64,000 nt of DNA from Paenibacillus daejeonensis DSM 15491 (lineage in GTDB: Bacteria; Bacillota; Bacilli; Paenibacillales; Paenibacillaceae): the NCBI RefSeq assembly GCF_000378385.1, contig NZ_KB899662.1, positions 287,129 to 351,128 of the forward strand, in the 5' to 3' direction. Positions 56,292-64,000 of the stretch are shown piece by piece; position 1 is the stretch's first letter, and each line of letters starts with the position of its first letter. The notes beneath the pieces are model-generated. The model was not told where the DNA came from and made no database searches. It was given only the letters and a program-made list of their open reading frames with translations. A program made the translations under genes and the position numbers.

Positions 56292-59200
56292 TTATCGCGC
56301 CTGCCGCACCAGTTTCCCTGTATCCATCTTCAATACGTGATCTGCAGTATCAAAATAAGCATCGTCATGCGTGATCGCAATGACGCATGTACCTCGCGCC
56401 TTCATCTCCGGCAGCAGCTTCTCATAAAACATCCTGCGGTACGACGGATCCTGGTCCGCCGCCCATTCGTCGAACAGGCAAATCGGCCGGTCCTCCAGGT
56501 AGGCGAGCAGCAGCGCAAGGCGTTTTTTCTGTCCCGTGGAGAGGCTGGTCGTGCTGAAGGTTCCGTCTTTCACTTCGACCTTGCCATCTAGCTCCAACAA
56601 GCGGAGATAGGCAGCAATCTCGTCCTCACGCCCTGACGTACGGATGCCATACAAGGCGTCGAATAGGTGGAAATCTGCAAAAATAGCGGTAAACTGCTCC
56701 CGCAGCGCTTCGCCGTCAACAGGTTGCCCATTCATCAGAATCTCGCCTTCGTCGGGACGGTACAAGCCTGTGATCAGCTTGGCCAGACTGGACTTGCCGC
56801 TGCCATTGCCTCCGGTAATGAAGGTCACTTCCCCGCTGCGGAACGTATAATCCACCGGACCTACTGCGAACCGACTGCGGCCATCCGCATTCTCCGGATA
56901 ACGGTACACGATGCGGCGAAGCTCCAATGCCAGTTCAGGCAAATGATTGAGCTTGTGGGACTGCCCCGTTCCAGCCTCCAAACCAGCCTCCCTGGAAACC
57001 GCCACCTCCTGCCGCCCATCAACGTCCGGTATGGGGGCTGTCCCGGCCGCCGCATAGGCCAGCCGGCGTTCGTCGACCTCGCGAATCAGCTTCTTGACGC
57101 GACCCCAGCTGACGCGAATCAGAGCGATCTGCGGCAGGGAGTCCAGCAGCTGATTGACTGGCCCGGTCATGTACAGGAAGACAAAGACGTAGCTGCGCAG
57201 CATATCGCTATCCATCTGTTTGAAGATGGCCGGGAACAGAAACACTACACATCCGATGACGAGTACGAACAGCGTCTCACCAATGATAAACACGTGGACG
57301 AAGCGCATCTGCGCCCCGGTCCGCTTGTCCCGGAAGGTCTCGCAGCTCTCATCCATCGCACTGCGGAAGCCCGCCCGTCTGGCGCGGCTCAGGGACAACT
57401 CCTTGAAGCCCCGCAACAGATCGGCGATGTAGCCGAAGAAGCGGTTTTGGATATCCCGCGTCTCTTCAAACAGCTCGTTCGCTTTTTCCCCAACCAGATA
57501 GTAGATGCCCGCAAGCACGGCGATAATGACCAGAGATAGCAGCAGTGCATAGACATTCATAATTCCGAGGTAAGCGAAGCAGCAGAGCAGAGTCACCACA
57601 TTCGTGCCGCCTGTCACAATCAGCCCGATCGAGCTGCTGATCTCCTCCGTATCGCTGCTCAGCGTCGCCTCGACGCGCCCGCGCTCCATGCGCTCCATAT
57701 GGGCATAGTCGGTATCCAGCAGCTTGCCAGCCAGCTCCATCCGTTTTTCATAAACGAACTGGTTAGTCAGCCGTACCAGCATGGATTGGATATAGCGCTG
57801 GCCCACAACGTACATCAGCACCGCCAGTCCGAAATAGGCGATCAGTCCGCTGGTCAGATTGTCACTCCGGACAAAGGATTCATTAATGACAAAGATGATC
57901 ATTGCATTGCCGAAGCCGCTCATGACCGCCAGGACCACCGGCTGCAGAAGCGATCGATCCTGCGCTCTGGGGAACCAGGCGATCAGCAGCGAATAGAGCA
58001 AATAAAGAACGATTACGCCTGCAATCAGCCATACCGCCATCATTACCGTATCCGGCAGCCAGACCTCGACGAAGTGCCAGCTCAGGCCAAGTCCGATGAC
58101 TTGAGGCAAATAGTATAGCGCCGCTGCAGCGATAGCGGCTGCCACCAAACGTCCGGCCAAGGCCGTCAGCCACTTCCACGGCCTTGGCTGGGGCCGCCGC
58201 ACACCGCGCAGCACATCCCGCAGCGCCAAGCCCAGGTAGGCCAGAATCAGCAGAGCCGCCGGAGTCAGGATGACCAGCAGCGCTACGGCAAATGTATCCG
58301 CACGCTTGAACAGGTCCTGCTTGGGTACAGGTGGTTCGTTGCCCAGCCACAACTGAAGTACACTTTCTCCGATCAAAGCCGTCGTATCGCTATTGCGATT
58401 CGCCAGTATCGCTACGCCGCTGCCCTCCCCGGGTCGAAAAGCGACAAACGAGGAAAACGCGGGATTGCTGCCCGTATGGGCATATTCGCCCTCGCCGTCC
58501 TGGTACACTTCCCAGCCCGCTGCATACGAGGATCCCGAAGCCGAAGGTGCGACCGTGCGATCAGGCTCAAGGGTAGCGTCCAGCCAGGCCGGGTCAAAGC
58601 CATCAGGCAGCTCTGCTCCGAGCAGCAGCTCCAGCCAACGCGCCACATCATCCGGCGTGCTCAGGATGTAGCCGGATGGGGCATTGCCCTCGTAGAGCGG
58701 CGGGTCATATGCGGCCGGTTCGGTAAAACGGCCTTTGTAGCCCTGGCTAAGATCCTCCGGGTCGGCACCCGAGATTCCGACCACGGTCTCTTCAAGGCCC
58801 AGCGGCTCCAGTACGGATGCGGCCATGTAGTCGGCGAAGGACTCACCTGTCACGGTCTCAATGACCAGACCCAGCACCGCATAATTGATCGTCGCGTATT
58901 CATAGCGAGAGCCTGGCTCAGCTGTCAGTGGCTGACCGAGCAGCGACCGCACCGTGATTTCGGCTGCCGCTTCGCCTTCCGTTGGCGGAATCTCGCCAAT
59001 CGAGGAGAACGGGATGCCGCTCGTATGATACAGCAGCTGCCCCAGCGTAATGGTTTGCGGCTCTCCCTCATAGCTGAGCGCAAGCCAAGGAATATAGTCG
59101 GTGACGGGGTCATCCAGTGATAATCGGCCTTCGGCTTGCAGGCGCATCATAGCGAGGCCAGTCAGCGCTTTGCTGTTGGAGCCGAGCTCATAGAGCGTGT

Positions 59201-59456
59201 CTCCGTCCGTCGGCCGCGAGGTCTCTAGCTCCGCATAGCCAAAGCTGCGGTTATAGACGGTCTCGCCATCTTGAACGATGACAACCGATAGGCCCGGAAT
59301 TTCTGCACTCCGCATCCGGTCCTGGACCAATGCCTCAATGTCAGCTAACCGTTCCTCAGCAGAGAGCACGGCTTGCGCCGACACCGGCGAGAGGACTGCG
59401 AGCCAGCAGAGCCAGCCGACCAGCATCAGTAGAGGAAGCCGGTACCGTTTACTCAT
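56292..59456 (-). CDS. Serine peptidase (ClbP/XcnG-like) fused to cyclic-peptide-type ABC exporter
   Basis: A 1054-residue fusion. A signal peptide (LPLLMLVGWLCWLAVLSPVSAQA) leads into a beta-lactamase-like S12 hydrolase outside the membrane, with SNSK near residue 92 holding the catalytic Ser and Lys, a Tyr in YEYATINYAVLG and HTGSNP. Three membrane spans follow, as in ClbP-type peptidases, then a six-span exporter domain and an ATPase with GGNGSGKSS, LSTGQKKRLALL, ICLFDEW and an ITHDD switch His. The exporter resembles the PvdE/SyrD cyclic-peptide family. ZmaM-like D-asparaginyl peptidases share this plan. The NRPS just upstream makes D-Asn, so it probably removes an acyl-D-Asn cap during export. 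The ATG at 59456 overlaps the NRPS stop; GGAGGGG is seven bases before it. Confidence 0.9.
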   Translation of the reverse strand: MSKRYRLPLLMLVGWLCWLAVLSPVSAQAVLSAEERLADIEALVQDRMRSAEIPGLSVVIVQDGETVYNRSFGYAELETSRPTDGDTLYELGSNSKALTGLAMMRLQAEGRLSLDDPVTDYIPWLALSYEGEPQTITLGQLLYHTSGIPFSSIGEIPPTEGEAAAEITVRSLLGQPLTAEPGSRYEYATINYAVLGLVIETVTGESFADYMAASVLEPLGLEETVVGISGADPEDLSQGYKGRFTEPAAYDPPLYEGNAPSGYILSTPDDVARWLELLLGAELPDGFDPAWLDATLEPDRTVAPSASGSSYAAGWEVYQDGEGEYAHTGSNPAFSSFVAFRPGEGSGVAILANRNSDTTALIGESVLQLWLGNEPPVPKQDLFKRADTFAVALLVILTPAALLILAYLGLALRDVLRGVRRPQPRPWKWLTALAGRLVAAAIAAAALYYLPQVIGLGLSWHFVEVWLPDTVMMAVWLIAGVIVLYLLYSLLIAWFPRAQDRSLLQPVVLAVMSGFGNAMIIFVINESFVRSDNLTSGLIAYFGLAVLMYVVGQRYIQSMLVRLTNQFVYEKRMELAGKLLDTDYAHMERMERGRVEATLSSDTEEISSSIGLIVTGGTNVVTLLCCFAYLGIMNVYALLLSLVIIAVLAGIYYLVGEKANELFEETRDIQNRFFGYIADLLRGFKELSLSRARRAGFRSAMDESCETFRDKRTGAQMRFVHVFIIGETLFVLVIGCVVFLFPAIFKQMDSDMLRSYVFVFLYMTGPVNQLLDSLPQIALIRVSWGRVKKLIREVDERRLAYAAAGTAPIPDVDGRQEVAVSREAGLEAGTGQSHKLNHLPELALELRRIVYRYPENADGRSRFAVGPVDYTFRSGEVTFITGGNGSGKSSLAKLITGLYRPDEGEILMNGQPVDGEALREQFTAIFADFHLFDALYGIRTSGREDEIAAYLRLLELDGKVEVKDGTFSTTSLSTGQKKRLALLLAYLEDRPICLFDEWAADQDPSYRRMFYEKLLPEMKARGTCVIAITHDDAYFDTADHVLKMDTGKLVRQAR

Positions 59457-62400
59457 GAAACAGCCCCTCCAGTTCATCCTGACTGAGTTCTACCGTCTCA
59501 AAATCTGTCTTGGTAAACCGGCCTTCCTTCGCACGTGTACAATGCTCCAACACCTGATGGAGCTGTTCGCGCCAGTTGGCGGCCAGAGCACTTGCGTCTG
59601 CCGAAACGCCCTGATCAACCCGCACTTTCAAGTACAAGCGTCCAGATACCGTCCATGCAAGCGCCTCGATGTCACAAGCCGCGCCATTGCCCGGATGGCT
59701 GTCTGGGCCGGTAGCTTCATCCGCCAGTTCCAGCAGCTTACCAGCCCCTCCCGTTGATAGCTCGCCCAGATAGTTAAACATCACGCCTGGCTCTGGCTGA
59801 CGCGCAAAGGCTTCATTGTCTCGCAGATACCGGGCAATCCCGTAATCGATCCCCTGCCTTGGTACGCTCCGTATACGTTCTTTGACATGAACAATTGCCT
59901 GTTCCATCTGATGCTGCTGATTCACGTCCAGCTCTACATTCGCTAAGCTTAGTCCCTGCAATTCGCTGCACAGCAGCGGCAGTGGGTAGAGTGTCGTGAA
60001 CCAGCCGACCGTACGGGTCAGATCCTGTGCCCCCGGGAGCGGCTCTCGTCCATGTCGTTCCATCTGGATGACGAGCGTCTTTCCTGTTAGCCCATTACTC
60101 TTATTTAAAAGGGCACCAGCCAGCGCAGCCAGCAGCAGCTCTGTCGGTTCCGTGCGGTATGGCCGATTGGCTTCGCCTAGCCATAACGCCGTTTCCGGCG
60201 TTTCCAGCCATGCCTCGCCATCCACTGGCCCCATCGCCACCTCGATGTCTCTTGGCGTCATCTGCAGTGCTGGGCCTCCATTCGATTCCTTCTTAGCAAC
60301 ACGCCTACTAGCTGGTTCTCCACTGGCAGTCTGGACGCTTTGCCACTCCTCCCAATAGCTGATATCCCGGGGGCCGAGTGCAGCCGCTCTTGTCTCTAGC
60401 GCCCCGCTCCAATCCGCGTAGGAATCCGATTTTGCAGGAAGCTCAGGCCGGCTTCCCTGCCGCATGGCTTCCAGCAGCTGCTCCAGATCAGACGTCAGAA
60501 TAAGCCAGGATACGGCGTCCACAACCAGATGATGCGCAGTCAGCAGGAGGCGCCGCCCCCGCTCGCCCAGCTCCAGCCAGCAAGCTGCGAACAACAATCC
60601 CTGATCCAAGTCGAAGCTGCGTTTGCATCTGATCGCAGCCTCCCTGATGGCTACGTCCAGCTCTCCACCAGATACAGCCGACAGATCGTGGCGGCTCATG
60701 ATGAATCTGCGTTGTAGATGCTCCGGATTGTACCGCAGCCCGACAATTGTACCTTCGTCTGACCGATCCACATTGAGCCGCAATGCATCATGATGGCGAA
60801 CAAGACGCGTCAGCGCTTCCTCCGCCATTACCGGCGTCACCTGCGTGTCCAGCCGGAGCAGCACCGATTGATTCCAATACTGCGGTATCGGGAACTCGCG
60901 CTGGACAAACCATGCCCCAATTGGCGGCAAGCCCAGCCTGCCTTCTACCGGTAGGCTGTCACCCGGAGCTGAACTAGCCGCTGTCATACGCTCAGCCATC
61001 GCGGCAAACGAAGCCGCCTCCAGAACGTCTGAGGGCTGCAGCAGCCACCCCGCCTCCTGCAGCCGCGAAGACAGCTGAATTGCCTTGATCGAATCCCCGC
61101 CCTCACGATAGAAATCATCTTGCTCGCCCAGGCTATCGTTGCGCAGCAACGCACGGGCAAGCGTCAGTAGCGTCTCCAGCCCACTTGAGCCAGTTGCTTC
61201 TGTGCTACGATGGCCGGGATAAAGCGTCCCCTGCGCATGCTTACCAAGCGTCACTTCACGCTCGACCAAGGTGCGACGGTCGACCTTGCCACTCGGTGTG
61301 AGCGGCAGCGCCTCCAGCCGAATGATTCGGGCAGGCACCATATAGGCTGGAAGCTGTTCCCCAAGCTGCTGTCGCAGCACGTCTTCCTGCATTCCGGCTA
61401 CCCCAGTTACAAACGCCAGTAACGTGGGAGAGCCTCCCGCTAGTCCGACAGACACAACTGCCGCTTCCTTCACTCCGGGCTGCCGCTGTAGCTGACGTTC
61501 AATCTCACCCGGCTCGATCCGGTAGCCGCTCAGCTTGATCTGGTCATCGATGCGCCCGAGGTACCGGTACACACCGTTGTGATCCAGCAGCGCCAGATCA
61601 CCGGTCCGGTACATCCGCGAGTTCGGATAACCAGGTTCAGGCACGAAGCGCTCCGCTGTCAGTTCCGCTCGTCCGCGATACCCGCGCGCCACGCCCGTGC
61701 CTGCGACGCAGAGTTCGCCGGGACTTCCAATCGCCGGCTGTTTACCATCCACATCGATTAGATAGAGACGGGCATGTGCCGCCGCTTCGCCAATCGGTAC
61801 ATCCACCTCCTGATCGCTGCGACTGTCGAACAGATGAATCATACAGCCAACGGTCGCTTCAGTCGGTCCGTATTCATTGTAGACCCGCGGTCCGCCCAGC
61901 GCCTCTGAGGCCGACTTGGCCAGCGAAGCGTGGAGTGCCTCACCGCCAACAATCAAGGTATGCACAGGTGTGCGTACTGGAGGTGCTTCACTCAGCAGCG
62001 CCAAGTGAGCGGGCGTCAGCTTGATGACGGTCGCGCGCGCCTCCGCTAGAATCGCTGGGAGGACAGAAGCCGTGTCGGATGGCTGCCGGTAAATCGCAAT
62101 TCCTGCCCCGGCAACCAGTGGAGCGAACATCGAGGTTACGGTCAAATCAAAAGCAGGCGAAGAGTACAGGGCGAATATATCCGACTCGTCGCGCAGATAA
62201 CGTTCTGTCGCCCATGTCGCATAGGCATGCAAGCTGCCATGCTCGACCATGACCCCCTTCGGTTTGCCCGTTGAACCCGAGGTGTATATGAGGTAAGCCA
62301 GATCTTCCGGCTGTGCAAGGACCTTGAAATGAGCCGTATTGGTTGCCCTAGACGGAGAGCACCACTCATCCACTCTCAATACAGAAGCTGAAATTGTACG

Positions 62401-64000
62401 CATTGCCTCTTCAGGAAGCTCACGATCAGCCACTATCACAACACATTCACTGTCCGACAGTACATCAGCAATTCGACCCGCCGGATGACGAACATCCATC
62501 GGCACATAGGCTGCACCCAGCCACAAGACTGCCCAAGTGGCAATCACCGATTCTAGCCGGTGCTCACTATACAAGGCAACCCTGTCTCCCCGGCTTACCC
62601 CATGGGCTACCAGCCAGTCAGCCATGGCCTGAATTTGCTGCAACAGTTGGCTGTAGGTCAGCATACGCTCTCCATCACGCAGAGCGATGCGGGAGGGGGC
62701 CTGCTCGGCACTGGCGATCAATGACTCAATAACGGTCCGGTGAGCGGGGGACTGTGACGATTCATCGATACGCTTGTCTGCTTCCTCCATTAGCACATGC
62801 AAGGGGGCGTTCGGCTGCTCCAGCACTTGCTCCAGCAACGCAACCAGTTGAAGTCCAAATGATGCAATCTGTTTGCGGGTAAAGAGAGACAGCTTGTAAT
62901 CCAGATCCAGCCGGATTTGCCCCTCGCCCCAGTTCTTGACGATCAGCTCCAGCGGGTATAATTGCTCGCCCTTATATAACTCTTCACTGAGTAATGGACT
63001 GTCCCCCAGCTGTTCATGCGGATTGAAGATATACGTGTTCAAACAGACCTGAAACAACCCCTCGCCTTCTGGCAGTCGGTCCCGCAGCTGCCGAACAAGC
63101 AGATCGTAGGGATATTTCTGATGCAAATACCCCCGCTTGAACTGCCGGCGTAACTGCTTGAGCTGCTGCATCGCCGACGCTTCGAGGCTCACGTTGCAAC
63201 GCATGGGCATCGTACTGACATACATGCCGATCGCGGCCTTCTCTTCCCGTGTCGAACGGTTGTATACGGGGACACCCAAGGTCAGCTCGTCCACCTCGTA
63301 TGTGCTGTGCATTCCAAGTTGCAACACCAGTCCGAACAACTCATGCAGCGAAGTGCCCGCTTCCTGTGTCCACTTCAGCGTACGCACCGCCAGCTCGGCT
63401 GGCAGCTCCATCGACCAGCGGCCGCCCTTGCGCCAATCTGGAGAATCGCGGAACGGCAGCGACGGCACCTCCTGGAACTGCTCCAGCCAATAGTTGCGGT
63501 CTCGCTCCATACGTGGGGATGCGAGATATGCCTGTTCTTTGTCCAGCAATTCGATATAGGTCATGTCTGTCATCTCAGGCAAGCCGCCGGCTTCCGCTTC
63601 AGAATCTGCTAGCTCGGCATAACAGCTGCTCAATGCCTGGGTGAACAGCTGCGTCGACCAGCCGTCGAAGATCAGGTGATGGATTTTGACCAATAGTCCC
63701 GTCTCGCCCCTGCCCGTCCGAAAGATCGCAAATTGAAACAGCTCACTTGATAGAAGCTCGAAGGGCTGCCGGATCGCTTGGTCCAGCCAATCCTGCAGCG
63801 CCTGCTCCGGGTAACGGCTGTGACGGCAATCAAACGTTGGGATATGAGGGGGTACGGGAGGATGGATGGTTTGGAAGACTTCGCCATCCTTCATTGTGAG
63901 TCGGATTCGCAAGGAGGCATGGCGCCGCAGGACAAGCTCTACGGCTCTACTCAGTCTCTCCTCGTCAACAGGACCAGGCATCCGTGCAGTGCCACAAATG
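59449..64000 (-). CDS. NRPS initiation-like module: C, A(Asn), T, E (5' end beyond the window)
   Basis: The frame is open to the right edge, so the N-terminus is missing by perhaps 40 residues; the first visible residues, ICGTARMPGPVDEERL, fit an early condensation domain. C has HHLIFDGWS (about 63665-63690). A has YTSGSTGKPKG (about 62260-62300), NEYGPTEATVG and YRTGDLALL. Its code reads DLTKIGEVGK, one conservative change from the known Asn code DLTKLGEVGK. T has EGGDSIKA (about 61100) and E has HHLVVDAVSWLIL (about 60530), TVGWFTTLYP and FNYLGEL. It would deliver D-Asn. The N-terminal C domain would be a starter type that adds an acyl chain, as in ClbN or XcnA, if nothing lies upstream. 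The stop overlaps the peptidase-exporter start by eight bases. Confidence 0.93.
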   Translation of the reverse strand, partial: ICGTARMPGPVDEERLSRAVELVLRRHASLRIRLTMKDGEVFQTIHPPVPPHIPTFDCRHSRYPEQALQDWLDQAIRQPFELLSSELFQFAIFRTGRGETGLLVKIHHLIFDGWSTQLFTQALSSCYAELADSEAEAGGLPEMTDMTYIELLDKEQAYLASPRMERDRNYWLEQFQEVPSLPFRDSPDWRKGGRWSMELPAELAVRTLKWTQEAGTSLHELFGLVLQLGMHSTYEVDELTLGVPVYNRSTREEKAAIGMYVSTMPMRCNVSLEASAMQQLKQLRRQFKRGYLHQKYPYDLLVRQLRDRLPEGEGLFQVCLNTYIFNPHEQLGDSPLLSEELYKGEQLYPLELIVKNWGEGQIRLDLDYKLSLFTRKQIASFGLQLVALLEQVLEQPNAPLHVLMEEADKRIDESSQSPAHRTVIESLIASAEQAPSRIALRDGERMLTYSQLLQQIQAMADWLVAHGVSRGDRVALYSEHRLESVIATWAVLWLGAAYVPMDVRHPAGRIADVLSDSECVVIVADRELPEEAMRTISASVLRVDEWCSPSRATNTAHFKVLAQPEDLAYLIYTSGSTGKPKGVMVEHGSLHAYATWATERYLRDESDIFALYSSPAFDLTVTSMFAPLVAGAGIAIYRQPSDTASVLPAILAEARATVIKLTPAHLALLSEAPPVRTPVHTLIVGGEALHASLAKSASEALGGPRVYNEYGPTEATVGCMIHLFDSRSDQEVDVPIGEAAAHARLYLIDVDGKQPAIGSPGELCVAGTGVARGYRGRAELTAERFVPEPGYPNSRMYRTGDLALLDHNGVYRYLGRIDDQIKLSGYRIEPGEIERQLQRQPGVKEAAVVSVGLAGGSPTLLAFVTGVAGMQEDVLRQQLGEQLPAYMVPARIIRLEALPLTPSGKVDRRTLVEREVTLGKHAQGTLYPGHRSTEATGSSGLETLLTLARALLRNDSLGEQDDFYREGGDSIKAIQLSSRLQEAGWLLQPSDVLEAASFAAMAERMTAASSAPGDSLPVEGRLGLPPIGAWFVQREFPIPQYWNQSVLLRLDTQVTPVMAEEALTRLVRHHDALRLNVDRSDEGTIVGLRYNPEHLQRRFIMSRHDLSAVSGGELDVAIREAAIRCKRSFDLDQGLLFAACWLELGERGRRLLLTAHHLVVDAVSWLILTSDLEQLLEAMRQGSRPELPAKSDSYADWSGALETRAAALGPRDISYWEEWQSVQTASGEPASRRVAKKESNGGPALQMTPRDIEVAMGPVDGEAWLETPETALWLGEANRPYRTEPTELLLAALAGALLNKSNGLTGKTLVIQMERHGREPLPGAQDLTRTVGWFTTLYPLPLLCSELQGLSLANVELDVNQQHQMEQAIVHVKERIRSVPRQGIDYGIARYLRDNEAFARQPEPGVMFNYLGELSTGGAGKLLELADEATGPDSHPGNGAACDIEALAWTVSGRLYLKVRVDQGVSADASALAANWREQLHQVLEHCTRAKEGRFTKTDFETVELSQDELEGLFHE

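Noticed and set aside
20483-64000. Numerous 60-400 residue plus-strand ORFs opposite the NRPS genes
   Set aside because: They are shadows of GC-rich minus-strand coding; none has recognisable domains or starts.
20483-64000. Cluster as a classical catecholate or hydroxamate siderophore pathway
   Set aside because: No dihydroxybenzoate genes, hydroxylase or formyltransferase are present in the window.

Overview
The window looks like a chromosomal segment of a GC-rich, spore-forming Bacillales, most probably Paenibacillus or a close relative. Three things support this: the yutD / lipA / lytH (yunA) / yunB neighbourhood known from Bacillus, consensus AGGAGG ribosome sites with frequent TTG and GTG starts, and intergenic repeats of a kind I associate with Paenibacillus. 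No rRNA, tRNA, transposase, phage gene or CRISPR array was seen.

Layout. (1) 1-4.4 kb: core and sporulation genes (yutD with an unusual basic tail, lipA, lytH, yunB). (2) 4.6-13.7 kb: a sugar-acid catabolic island with two SDR proteins (one lacking the catalytic Lys), an enolase-superfamily dehydratase, a UxuA-like mannonate dehydratase, a three-gene sugar ABC importer without an ATPase, and an RraA-like aldolase. A cre-like site lies inside the importer promoter. A YdeI-family gene sits among them. (3) 14.1-18.7 kb: an iron-siderophore uptake pair (lipoprotein plus fused double permease) behind a Fur-like box, with an AraC-type regulator upstream. (4) 18.8-19.4 kb: a GntR/FCD regulator with a clear promoter, a cre-like site and a palindromic operator candidate. 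(5) 19.6-64 kb: a very large NRPS/PKS cluster, all on the minus strand and read from the right edge to the left. It ends in a strong terminator at about 20.45 kb, followed by an Sfp-type phosphopantetheinyl transferase.

The cluster is the interesting part. In reading order it encodes: an NRPS of starter-like C, A(Asn code), T and E (cut by the right edge); a signal-peptide serine peptidase fused to a full ABC exporter; SbnA- and SbnB-like enzymes for L-2,3-diaminopropionate; a type II thioesterase; a C-A-T NRPS; a NodU/TobZ-type carbamoyltransferase; a hybrid of KS, degenerate AT, T, T, C, degenerate A, T and C; an NRPS of half-C, A, T and E; and a 5213-residue NRPS with four complete modules followed by C-T-TE. 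The first module would make an acyl-D-Asn cap, and the next gene is a peptidase-exporter fusion of the ClbP/XcnG/ZmaM type. This strongly suggests a prodrug pathway in which acyl-D-Asn is cut off outside the cytoplasm. Diaminopropionate genes beside a carbamoyltransferase suggest a diaminopropionate or beta-ureidoalanine residue. The order of domains does not match any compound I can name.

A second theme is intergenic DNA: four gaps hold tandem repeats with a 50-51 base period but unrelated sequences, and at least two other gaps hold terminal-inverted-repeat (MITE-like) elements, one of them inside the NRPS operon. Domain boundaries and adenylation codes were read by eye and are approximate.
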